The notes beneath the pieces are model-generated. The model was not told the DNA's origin and ran no database searches. It saw only the letters and a list, made by a program, of their open reading frames with translations. Shown piece by piece: positions 51,202 to 59,262 of a stretch of 64,000 nucleotides of DNA (positions are counted from its first letter, which is position 1; the number at the start of each line of letters is the position of its first letter). Both the position numbers and the translations under genes were made by a program. This DNA comes from Nitrospira sp. (GTDB lineage Bacteria; Nitrospirota; Nitrospiria; Nitrospirales; Nitrospiraceae), in contig JAURZE010000005.1 of assembly GCA_030653545.1 (NCBI GenBank), positions 62,001-126,000 of the forward strand, written 5' to 3'.

Positions 51202-52087
51202 CCTGCTGTCGTTCAAGGAGCCGCTGCACCAGGCGGTGGCCCGCATCTCCGATGACGATCTGTACGCGACGGCGAAGTTTGTGGTGCTCGCGGTGGTCGT
51301 TCTGCCGTTGCTGCCCAACCGCACCTATGGTCCCTTCAATGTCGTGAATCCTTTCCATGTGGCGCTCATGGTCGTGTTGATCGCAGGGATGAGTTTCCTC
51401 GGGTACATCGCGATGCGGATTGCCGGTCCGCGTCACGGTCTGCTGGCGACCGGCATGCTGGGGGGACTGATGTCCTCCACGGCCGTCACGATCAGCCTCG
51501 CGACGAAAGCGCGGGAATCATCGCCGGTGGTCGCGCTCGCCGCCGTGGCGACGCTGCTGGCCTCGAGCACGATGTTTCTCCGCATGCTCGTGGTGATCGG
51601 TGTGATCAATCCCGGTCTTCTCCCGGGTCTGGCATGGCCGTTGGGGATCATGGCGCTCGGCGGCTATGGGACGGCGCTGCTGTTCTATCTCAAGTCGCGT
51701 CAGGTTCTTCACGAGGTGCCTCCGGTGCTCTATTATAATCCGCTCGAACTGGGCACCGCGTTGAAGTTTGGCCTCTTCTATGCAGTCGTGATTGTCGTGG
51801 CCAAAGGCGCGCAGATCGGGCTCGGCGACCAGGGCCTCTACGCCTCCAGTGTGCTGGCCGGGACGACCGATGTCGACGCGATCACGCTCTCGGTGGCTCG
51901 GTTTCACCAGGAAGGATTGGATACGCGGACTGCGGCGACCGCGATCACGGCAGCGGCGATGACGAACACGATCGCCAAAGCGGCTCTTGCCGCCTGGTTC
52001 GGCGGCAAGGCGTTGGCCTGGCGTGTCGCCCTGGGCTTGGGGGTAGCCTTAGTCGGAGGCGCTGTGACGCTGGTCTTCACCACATAG
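50807..52087 (+). CDS. DUF4010/MgtC-like multi-span membrane protein
   Basis: The product is 426 residues from the ATG at 50807 (a GTG at 50765 would add 14), with about eleven to twelve hydrophobic spans. The N-terminal part (FEEIFWGFLIALGAGALIGL, GGVRTFPLIALAGALSAF) is the MgtC/SapB-like domain and the C-terminal part (YASSVLAGTTDVDAITLSVA, AAAMTNTIAKAALAAWFGGK) is DUF4010. The function is unknown. Its first 395 bases are repeated almost exactly at 29811-30206. Confidence 0.87.
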   Translation: MTFEEIFWGFLIALGAGALIGLQRQQSRDEEKGPGVGGVRTFPLIALAGALSAFIAHTMGMWPVLGAMGVIGVFLAISQYHESSRSADPGVTTQVAALITFLLGVLALSPGIPLPVGDRYLLIVASAGVVMALLSFKEPLHQAVARISDDDLYATAKFVVLAVVVLPLLPNRTYGPFNVVNPFHVALMVVLIAGMSFLGYIAMRIAGPRHGLLATGMLGGLMSSTAVTISLATKARESSPVVALAAVATLLASSTMFLRMLVVIGVINPGLLPGLAWPLGIMALGGYGTALLFYLKSRQVLHEVPPVLYYNPLELGTALKFGLFYAVVIVVAKGAQIGLGDQGLYASSVLAGTTDVDAITLSVARFHQEGLDTRTAATAITAAAMTNTIAKAALAAWFGGKALAWRVALGLGVALVGGAVTLVFTT

Positions 52088-52157
52088 CCCATAACGCAAA
52101 GTGGCTGGGAGCAATCATGGGGGGCATTATGTTCCGCTTGTACGCACAGAAGTCCCT

Positions 52158-52490
52158 ATGTGGGTGCTTGTCCTGAACTGCGGCAGTTCAAGCCTGAAGG
52201 TCCGGGTGGTCGACAAAATCGGCGAAGCGGCAACCCTTACGCTGGCAGTCGATAGGGTGCGCGAAGCGCCGCGTGATCGACAGATTCTCGACCATTGCCA
52301 AGCCGTCCCGTGGGTCTTTGAACGTCTGGGCGGCTTGCGCGTCGAGTCCGTGGGGGTGCCATCTTTCAGCAACCCGTCCGCATCGACGCGACCATGTTGG
52401 CTGATATCGAGCGGCTCAGCGGGCTGGCGCTGTTGCACAACCCGGCGTGTGTGGCTGGGATCACCGCCGCCCAGCGCGTGCTGGGCCTTG
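52158..52490 (+). pseudogene. ackA: 5' part of an acetate kinase gene
   Basis: The start MWVLVLNCGSSSLKVRVVDK is the acetate kinase signature. The frame then reads DHCQAVPWVFERLGGLRVES, and breaks near 52352 where the conserved HRVVH motif should be: only VG followed by GGAIFQQPVRID in another frame remains, so a short deletion removed it. ALLHNPACVAGITAAQRVLG (AckA block) follows. At about 52490 the sequence switches without a stop to a P-type ATPase. The C-terminal two thirds of ackA is gone. Confidence 0.85.
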
Positions 52491-53697
52491 CACAGCGGCA
52501 ACTGGAGCGGGTATCGGAGGCCTATCGAGCCGATGCGTTGGAGCAGGATCTGGTTTTTCTGGGGTTGGTGGCCATGAAAGACCCTCTCCAGCCGAAGGCG
52601 AAAGCGGCTGTCCCACTCTTTCTGGACGCGGGGATTCGGACGGTGATGATCACGGGGGATCACAAGGACACGGCGGCGGCCATCACCGCGGGGCTGGGAT
52701 TGATGAAGGCCGGGGAATAGCCTTAGCCGGGACGGACCTAGACCGTCTGTCCGACGATGAGATGGTGAACGTTGTTGCCCATGTCTCGGTCTATGCCCGC
52801 GTTTCGGCCGAGCCTAAGCTGCGCATCATTCAGGCCTGGAAGCGGCGAGTGGCGATCGTGGCCATGACCGGGGACGGCGTCATCGATGCTCCTGCGGTCA
52901 AAGCGGCCGACATAGGCGTGGCGATGGGGGGGCAACAGAACGGATGTGACCAAGGAAGCGGCCGACATGGTCGTGACGGACGACAGCTTCGCCTCCATTG
53001 CCGCAGCGGTGGAGGAGGGGCGAGGCGTCTTCGACAATATTCGCAAGACCGTTCACTTCCTGTTGCCCTGCAATGTGAGCGAAGTGCTGGTCATGCTGTT
53101 TGTCGCCTTGCCGGGATTGCCATTGCCGCTGCTGCCGATCCAGATTCTGTGGATGAATCTCGTGACTGATGGCATTCCAGCCCTGGCTTTGGCCGTTGAT
53201 CCCAAGGCTCCTGATTTGATGCAGCGTCTGCCCCGCCTGCCTGACGCTCGGTTGCTGGATGGTGGGCGGCTGCTTGCGATTGGAGCCGAGGGATTGATGT
53301 TGAGCGTCATCGCCCTCGGAGGTTTCAGCTATAACTTGTACGGATCGCATCAAAATGTTGAGCAGGCAAGGACCGTGGCGTTTACCGTGATAGTCGTCGC
53401 GCAATTGGTTCAGGCCTTCAACTGCCGGTGCGACCGGTTTTCGCTATTTCAGCTAGGCATTGGGACAAACCGGACGCTTTTGTGGGCTTTCCTTTTTTCC
53501 TGTGCCATGCAGCAGATCGCCGTGCTGACGGGTCCCGTTGCCTCGCCCATCTTCAAGGTCGCGGTATTGCCGCTCGAAGACTGGGTGCTGATGGGAACGA
53601 TGGGTGCCTTGGCCGTTTGTGGTCATGGAAGCGGTCAAGTGGCAAAGACGGCGAAGAGTCCTGATCGGACAGGATCGATTCACCTAGTTATGGTTAC
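52491..53697 (+). pseudogene. Degraded cation-transporting P-type ATPase
   Basis: The sequence starts inside the nucleotide-binding domain (DLVFLGLVAMKDPLQPKAKA), keeps the TGDHKDTAAA motif and a mutated hinge TGDGVIDAPAVKAADIGVAM (the usual N of GVND is I), then the C-terminal membrane spans (IQILWMNLVTDGIPALALAV). The DKTGT phosphorylation site is absent. Frameshifts occur near 52715, 52930 and 53600; the last restores VVMEAVKWQRRRR and ends at TAG 53695. It is joined in frame to the ackA fragment at its 5' side. Confidence 0.88.
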
Positions 53698-53828
53698 AAG
53701 TCACTCGGCGTTTGCGTCAGGTATGCGATGAGTTCCACCCTATGAAGGAAGAGTGAAGGGCGATCTGTACAAGGGTATGACCCGGTTCCGTGAGCGAGGC
53801 GGCTTGTTGATGGACAGGCTGGCTCAGG

Positions 53829-54257
53829 CTAAGACCCCGATTCGTCCGTCAGCAGTTCCGGGTAGGCCGGGAGGAGCGTCGAGCTGAGGAACCGCTGCCC
53901 CCGCATCACCCGGTCGATGGCGCTAGGAAGTTCGTCAGCCGATCGTTTTAGCACATAGCCCCTCGCCCCAAGCCGGAAGGCCTCGGCGATATAAGATGGC
54001 CGATCATGCACGGTGAGGAAGATGATCCGCATCTGCGGCATGGCGACGAGCAGCCGGCGGGCTGCTTCGAATCCGTTCATGTGCGGCATTGCAACGTCGA
54101 GAAGGATCACGTCGGGCTTGAGCGCCAGGGCAGCTTGGAGCAAAGCCGTTCCATCGTGTACAACACCGACGACGGAGGCCGCCTTGCCGGCTGCTTGTCC
54201 CACCACATCTTCCATTTCAGGATGATCGTCGGCTAACAGGATACGCGTTCCATTCAT
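53829..54257 (-). CDS. Stand-alone response regulator receiver
   Basis: The 142-residue protein is a CheY-like receiver: ILLADDHPEM with the acidic pair, VILLDVAMPHMNGFEAA with the phospho-acceptor Asp, FLTVHDRP and YVLKRSADELPSAI with the conserved Lys. It has no output domain, unlike the NarL-type regulator at 54480-55169, to which it is similar. Residues after 125 show a short start of a linker, so it may be a truncated NarL-type regulator. It may act by protein interaction or be a phosphate sink for the nearby kinase. Confidence 0.8.
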   Translation of the reverse strand: MNGTRILLADDHPEMEDVVGQAAGKAASVVGVVHDGTALLQAALALKPDVILLDVAMPHMNGFEAARRLLVAMPQMRIIFLTVHDRPSYIAEAFRLGARGYVLKRSADELPSAIDRVMRGQRFLSSTLLPAYPELLTDESGS

Positions 54258-54479
54258 AGGCTCCCTCTGCGAATCGGCTTTCTCCAGGAGATAGATCTGA
54301 GCGAGGACTGCGCCCCTCGTGCGCTTTCATGATGCCCTCTGATGCTGCACGGGCTCCGAATAGCTGCAACACTCGTTTCTATACATCGGGGGTAGCTCGA
54401 CCGGTACTGGAGAAAGACCTAGTTTGTCTAACCCGCACTTACTAGGTGGCATCAGCCTGGATGGAATGGTAAGAATCGG

Positions 54480-55169
54480 CTAGGGCTGGGTACTGGCGAG
54501 ACCCAGTGTGATTGCATACCGCATCAATTCCGCAGTGGTATGGATGTCGAGCTCTTCCATCAGGCGCGTCTTGTGGAACTCTACGGTTTTCACGCTTACG
54601 TTGAGTAACGTCGCGATCTCCTTGGTCCCTTTCCCTTCCCCGATCAATTGGAGCACTTCTCGCTGCCGAGGAGTGAGTTCGGATGCGGCGCCTTTGATGG
54701 CGGGCGGGTTTTCCTGCTTCAACGCCCGTTCCAGCACCGGTTTGGCGATCGAAGGGGTGAGATAGAGCTGCCCTTGTAGGGCGGCATCGATCGCCAGCGG
54801 CAATTCCAGCGGCGCAGACCGTTTGAGCAAGTAACAGCTGGCCCCGGCGTGAAACGCCTCCGTGGCATACGTCGGGCTCGTCTGCATGGTCAGAAAGATG
54901 AGTTTGATGTGGGGGCGGAGCTTCTTGATTTGCCTGGCGGCATCGATCCCGTTGAGCAACGGCATGGCGATGTCCAAGATGATGAGGTCCGGCTCCAGCC
55001 GTTGTGCCGCGTCCACCAGCGCACGGCCATCCTCGACCGTGCCGACGACGTCGCAGGTTTCCTCCGCGAGCTTGCGCAGTCCTGCCAGCATCAGGCTGTG
55101 ATCGTCGGCTAAGAGCACGCGCGGTCTTTGTGCGTCGGGATCCTTCATTCTAGTACACGCTACGCTCAC
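54480..55169 (-). CDS. NarL/FixJ-family response regulator
   Basis: The 229-residue protein has a receiver (LADDHSLMLAGLRKLAEE, LIILDIAMPLLNGIDAARQI, YLLKRSAPLELPLAI) and a LuxR-type helix-turn-helix (LTPRQREVLQLIGEGKGTKEIATLL, then VKTVEFHKTRLMEELDIH). It overlaps the sensor kinase gene by 4 bp, so the two form a two-component pair. It would bind DNA as a phosphorylated dimer; the target is unknown. Confidence 0.92.
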   Translation of the reverse strand: MSVACTRMKDPDAQRPRVLLADDHSLMLAGLRKLAEETCDVVGTVEDGRALVDAAQRLEPDLIILDIAMPLLNGIDAARQIKKLRPHIKLIFLTMQTSPTYATEAFHAGASCYLLKRSAPLELPLAIDAALQGQLYLTPSIAKPVLERALKQENPPAIKGAASELTPRQREVLQLIGEGKGTKEIATLLNVSVKTVEFHKTRLMEELDIHTTAELMRYAITLGLASTQP

Positions 55170-56722
55170 TGATTGGGGGATGCAAGGCGTTCGATCGGTC
55201 CCGTTTGATCGGGTGCGTCAGGTGGCATCCCGGACCACGGCACCCATGCGTGCACCTCCGCTCCGTCTCCGAGATGCGACTGGACACGAAACCTACCCTT
55301 CAACAGCCGCACCCGCTCTTCCATACTGATGAGCCCGAGTCCGCCTGAGCGGGGTTCCGTTGCGTCCGGATCAAATCCCATTCCGTCGTCACGAATACAT
55401 ACGCCGACGCCGGCGGCGGTGCCGAGCAACCGGATCAGCACCTTCGAGGCCTCGGCATGTTTGAGCACGTTTTGCAGACTCTCTTGGGTTACGCGATACA
55501 GGCATGTGGCCACGTCCATCGGAAGGGACTTGGGAACGCCCCGCTGCACGTACTGGACATCCAATCCGCTACGGCGCCGGAACTCATCGACGTGGTCTCT
55601 GACCGCCGCCTCCAAGCCCAGGTGTTCGAGGAGCGAAGGATGCAACCGGTAGGCGAAGTTGTGCACGTCATCGGCCAGTTGGGCGGCGGTTTTTCGAAGG
55701 CTCGCCAGATGGACCTCGAGTCGCGCGTCAGACGGACGAGATCGCTCAAGCGAGCCAATCTCCACGGCAAGGACCGCGAGTCGCTGCGTGATGTCGTCGT
55801 GCAGTTCGCGCGCGATCCGTTGCCGCTCGTGATCCTGCGCCTTCAGCAGATTTTCGGTGAGTGCTTCGAGTTGCGCCTGATGCTGGCGCAGTTGGGCCTC
55901 GGCCTGTTTCCGTTCGGTAATGTCCTTTTCCGATCCGACCATGCGAACGGCCCGGCCCGCTTCGTCCCAAAGCGCGATCCCGCGGTCTAGGATCCACATC
56001 CAGCTTCTGTCTCCGCGACAAATGCGGTACTCCTCGCGAAACTCTTGCCGCTTTTTCGCGAGGTAGTCATCCAGATGGCTAAGGACACGGATGCGGTCGT
56101 CGGGGTGAATGCGTGCCGACCACTGTTCAATGGTCTCATGGCCGCCCTCTCCGTCGAGCCCGTGCATCTCTTTCCAGTGGGAGGAGTAGACGACGAGCCG
56201 GGTCGTCAAGTCCCAATCATAGACGCCGTCATGCGTCGCTTGAGTCACAAGCTCCCAGCGATCCAGGGCGGTTTTGAGCTCGGCCGTGCGCTGGGTGACG
56301 CGGGCATCGAGCTCTTCATTGGCGAGGCGCAACGCCTGTTCTGCGTGTGTCCGCTGTTCGGCTTCTTGCCGAAGGCTTGCGTGGGCGCGCTCCAGTTCGA
56401 CCGAGCGCTTGGCAAACATCTTTCCGCCCCAGAGGGCCGACCAGATGGCGAAGAAGGCCACGCTCCGGTTCACGAAGGACCAGATGAAGGATCCTCCCGG
56501 CGGAGAGACCAGCAGACCGATGACCAGCAATAGCGAGCAGAGGATGCCGAGGACGAGCGCAACCCGCCAGCCTCCGAGCCAGAGAGAGGCGAGACAAATC
56601 GGCACGTAGAGCATGAAGACGGCAAAGCCGAGCGGCGTGATCCAGTCGAGTGCAAATACTGCAGCCGTGGTAGCCGTGAGAAATCCAAGCAGAGGCACGC
56701 AGGTTGGTGGCCGTATCGTCAT
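55166..56722 (-). CDS. PAS-domain sensor histidine kinase (HisKA_3 type)
   Basis: The 518-residue kinase has three to four N-terminal membrane spans (residues about 10-95), a short coiled coil, a PAS/PAC domain (VTQATHDGVYDWDLTTRLVV, FREEYRICRGDRSWMWILDR), a HisKA_3 dimer domain with the phospho-acceptor in ARELHDDITQRLAVLA (near 308), and a HATPase_c domain (IRDDGMGFDPDATEPRSGG, GLISMEERVRLLKG). It probably senses a membrane or intracellular signal. It phosphorylates the NarL-type regulator encoded next. Confidence 0.93.
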   Translation of the reverse strand: MTIRPPTCVPLLGFLTATTAAVFALDWITPLGFAVFMLYVPICLASLWLGGWRVALVLGILCSLLLVIGLLVSPPGGSFIWSFVNRSVAFFAIWSALWGGKMFAKRSVELERAHASLRQEAEQRTHAEQALRLANEELDARVTQRTAELKTALDRWELVTQATHDGVYDWDLTTRLVVYSSHWKEMHGLDGEGGHETIEQWSARIHPDDRIRVLSHLDDYLAKKRQEFREEYRICRGDRSWMWILDRGIALWDEAGRAVRMVGSEKDITERKQAEAQLRQHQAQLEALTENLLKAQDHERQRIARELHDDITQRLAVLAVEIGSLERSRPSDARLEVHLASLRKTAAQLADDVHNFAYRLHPSLLEHLGLEAAVRDHVDEFRRRSGLDVQYVQRGVPKSLPMDVATCLYRVTQESLQNVLKHAEASKVLIRLLGTAAGVGVCIRDDGMGFDPDATEPRSGGLGLISMEERVRLLKGRFRVQSHLGDGAEVHAWVPWSGMPPDAPDQTGPIERLASPNQ

Positions 56723-57345
56723 CAGGAGAGTTCCTTCGGTAATACGCGGAGGATCTTAGGCGCCTCCAGTGGTCCTCGCAAGGGCTCTGGCCCCTCAAGA
56801 GGTCGCCCGGTGCTACTCCTGGTAGCAAACGAGAGCGAGAGCTAGGTGGATCCCTAGGTTGCGGCCGTGCCACAGCGGGGGGTCGAGAAAGCGGGAATGG
56901 TGGATCTGTTCCTGCTATTCCAGGGCCGGACTTCGTTCTAGAGGCATACCGGCATGAACCATAGAGAACAGCCGAGCCGGCGCGCCGCGAATCGACTGGG
57001 TGCGCATCCGCTGGGAGATTCTTCGTAACTATCTGGGTCGTTCCCCAGTTGGGTGGAGACGAGTGAATTCGTTACGGTGCTGCACATGATGCTAATCACA
57101 TTAGGCAGAGCTCGACGGATCACCGACGTGATGTTGTCGCGTATCGCCCCGTCCTGCAAGCGGTTTTGTCGCAAGACGCCTCAGTCACCCGTTTCCGAAT
57201 GGACAGAGAGGACGAAAGGCCCGCGCACAAGTCGCGGAAAATGTTTGCATTCATCCGCTTTCCGTCCGCCGTGCAGTAGCCCGGCACCGTTCATGCGGTG
57301 GTATCGGGCCACTCCACTCGCTGTGAGAAAGTAAGGACTGTGCTG
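56723..57345 (+). other. Long intergenic region without a recognisable gene
   Basis: About 620 bases between the divergent sensor kinase gene and the zinc-ribbon gene. It has frequent stops in all frames and no long frame with protein-like composition. It should contain the promoter of the two-component operon on the minus strand and that of the plus-strand genes. I see no tRNA, inverted repeat with T-tract or mobile element. Confidence 0.4.
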
Positions 57346-57594
57346 ATGGACGCTCGGTGGTGTGGAGGATCGGTATTTGTGAGGGCCAATGCTGAAGGAA
57401 TGGCGACCTGCCCTCGGTGTCGGGGGTTCATGGTGCCGATGACCGCCGAAGACGGGGACGGTGTGCCATTCTGTGCGAGCGAGCAGCCTGGCTGGCGGTG
57501 CGTCAACTGCGGTGAGCGGATCGATCTGTTGATTGTCGCCAACCGATTGGCGATGCGCAGTGGCACGCTGATGGAGTCACGGCCTCGGACTTGA
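57346..57594 (+). CDS. Zinc-ribbon protein of unknown function
   Basis: The 82-residue protein has CPRCRGFMVPM and WRCVNCGERIDLLIVANR, forming a rubredoxin-like zinc ribbon. The same ribbon forms the C-terminal half of the protein at 33994-34476 (CRRCGGLL, WRCVQCGHVVDP). I chose the ATG at 57346 with AAGGA 8 bp upstream; starts at 57298 (GTG) and 57400 are possible. It is 78 bp upstream of the nucleotidyltransferase gene. Confidence 0.65.
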   Translation: MDARWCGGSVFVRANAEGMATCPRCRGFMVPMTAEDGDGVPFCASEQPGWRCVNCGERIDLLIVANRLAMRSGTLMESRPRT

Positions 57595-57672
57595 CGAACA
57601 CAACCCGCAGGGATAGCCGAAAAAGAAAGCCACGTACGAGCGGGACATGCCGGCGACGGAGCCGGAGAAAGG

Positions 57673-58680
57673 ATGGCGATCATGGTCGATCAAAAGCACG
57701 GAGAGACGCCGGTGTGGTCCATCGTATTGGCCGGCGGCGAAGGTGAACGGGTTAAGCCCTTGGTGCAGCGATGGCTTGGACGGCACCGTCCGAAGCAATA
57801 TTGCGCATTCGTGGGCACGCGCTCAATGTTGCAACATACCGTGGACCGCGCCGCCCAGATCAGCACCCTCCGTCGAACGGTTGTGGTCGCGGCGAGCCAT
57901 CATGAAGCGGAGCTTCGCGATCAATTGGCCGGGCGGCAGGTCGAGCATCTGCTCCTGCAACCGGCCAACTGCGACACGGCAGCCGGCGTCTTTCTCCCTC
58001 TCACCTATGTGCGGGCGCGTGATCCGAAGGCGACGGTTGTGATTTTCCCCTCCGATCATTTTGTGTATCCGGAAGCCCGGTTTCTCCGTTTGGTACGGCA
58101 AGCCATTCAGGCGGCGGAACGAGGGGCCGATCGCCTGGTACTCCTCGGCGTCCGGCCTGACCGATTGGAGTTGGAGTACGGGTGGATCGAGCCGGCACCG
58201 GAACAAGCCGGTGAGAACGCTGTGGAGCCGGTTCGACGCGTGCAGAGATTTCTGGAGAAACCGGAGCCGGCCCGAGCCGACGAAGCGATGCGGAACGGAG
58301 CTTTGTGGAATACTCTGGTATTGGCGGCGAAGGCGGAGGTGCTGTGGGAGTTGGGATGGCGATGTTTCCCCGAGATACTTGCGCGGTTTCAGCGGCTCGG
58401 CGATGCGATCGGCGGCCCGCGGGAGGCGGCGGTTTTGGCGGAGATTTATGAGGGGATGCCCCTCGCAAACTTCTCCGCCGACTTACTGCAGCGTATGCCG
58501 GAGGCCGTTGCGGTGCTGGAGCTTGACGGCGTTTTGTGGAGCGATTGGGGGAAGCCCGAGCGGATTGCTGAGACTCTGCGCCGGATCGACAAGCAGCCGG
58601 CCTTTCCGCCGTATTGCCTGGAACGTCCGTTTGCGCCGCATCCGCTGCCGCTCCAGGCGGAGGTCCGTTGGGCTTTGTAA
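57673..58680 (+). CDS. Mannose-1-phosphate guanylyltransferase-like sugar nucleotidyltransferase
   Basis: The 335-residue protein has the nucleotidyltransferase signature LAGGEGERVKPLVQRWLG near residue 19, PKQYCAFVG, the metal-binding FPSDHFVY and RFLEKPEPA. This matches ManC-type GDP-mannose pyrophosphorylases, although the C-terminal mannose-6-phosphate isomerase part is lacking and the consensus FPSDH is intact. It probably makes GDP-mannose or a related NDP-sugar. The neighbours do not form a polysaccharide cluster. Confidence 0.82.
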   Translation: MAIMVDQKHGETPVWSIVLAGGEGERVKPLVQRWLGRHRPKQYCAFVGTRSMLQHTVDRAAQISTLRRTVVVAASHHEAELRDQLAGRQVEHLLLQPANCDTAAGVFLPLTYVRARDPKATVVIFPSDHFVYPEARFLRLVRQAIQAAERGADRLVLLGVRPDRLELEYGWIEPAPEQAGENAVEPVRRVQRFLEKPEPARADEAMRNGALWNTLVLAAKAEVLWELGWRCFPEILARFQRLGDAIGGPREAAVLAEIYEGMPLANFSADLLQRMPEAVAVLELDGVLWSDWGKPERIAETLRRIDKQPAFPPYCLERPFAPHPLPLQAEVRWAL

Positions 58681-58703
58681 CGGTCGATGTGAAAGGAGCG
58701 AGG

Positions 58704-58913
58704 ATGAAAATCGGGATGAGTCGAAAGAAACGAACAGGATCGTCGAGTCCGGTCAACGGAGCGGCCCCCGTACCTGCGACCGGAGAAGACGGCGTGCAGG
58801 CGCGGATCGCCGTGAGAGCGTACGAGATTTATATGGAGCGGGGCTTTCGGGAGGGGCACGAACTGGATGACTGGCTCGAGGCGGAACGTGATGTGCTTGG
58901 CGGTCAGATGTAA
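58704..58913 (+). CDS. DUF2934 small protein, copy 2
   Basis: The 69-residue protein has a basic N-terminal tail and the DUF2934 core RIAVRAYEIYMERGFREGHE then LDDWLEAERDVLG. GAAAGGAGCGAGG precedes the ATG at 58704. It lies just after the nucleotidyltransferase gene. It is a relative of the protein at 44427-44690. The function is unknown. Confidence 0.8.
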   Translation: MKIGMSRKKRTGSSSPVNGAAPVPATGEDGVQARIAVRAYEIYMERGFREGHELDDWLEAERDVLGGQM

Positions 58914-58994
58914 GCCGCCGAGGGGACGGTCTGCGTCGGCACTCCCATAAAGAAGTGATTCCTGGCTCAGGAGTGAACAACAAGTAGGGTGGAT

Positions 58995-59165
58995 ATGTAT
59001 GTGCTCGCGCTGAACAGTGGAAGTTCGTCGCTCAAATTATTGTTGTGCGAGGGCGAGGGATCGACGGGTTCGGTGAAGGACTTGCCGCAAAGCCTGCGGG
59101 TCGTGCTACGCGGAGCCATCGAGCGGATAGGCGGAGAGACGACAGGAACAGGCACAACCAAATAG
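58995..59165 (+). pseudogene. ackA: 5' fragment of a second acetate kinase gene
   Basis: The 56-residue frame begins MYVLALNSGSSSLKLLLCEG and continues LRGAIERIGGETTGTG before TAG at 59163. This is the acetate kinase N-terminus (LNxGSSSLK followed by the GxxERIG block); the remaining about 340 residues, including the HRVVHGG motif and the catalytic core, are absent. It sits directly upstream of the phosphoketolase gene, the usual place for ackA. It differs clearly from the fragment at 52158, so the two are separate losses. Confidence 0.82.
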
Positions 59166-59262
59166 GGGAAGAGGTCGATGGTTATATGGTGACCGTCGAC
59201 GAAGAGGGACGGATCGCGCGTGAGACCCTGCGCTGTTTGATCCATGCGAAAGGAACTGCTGT

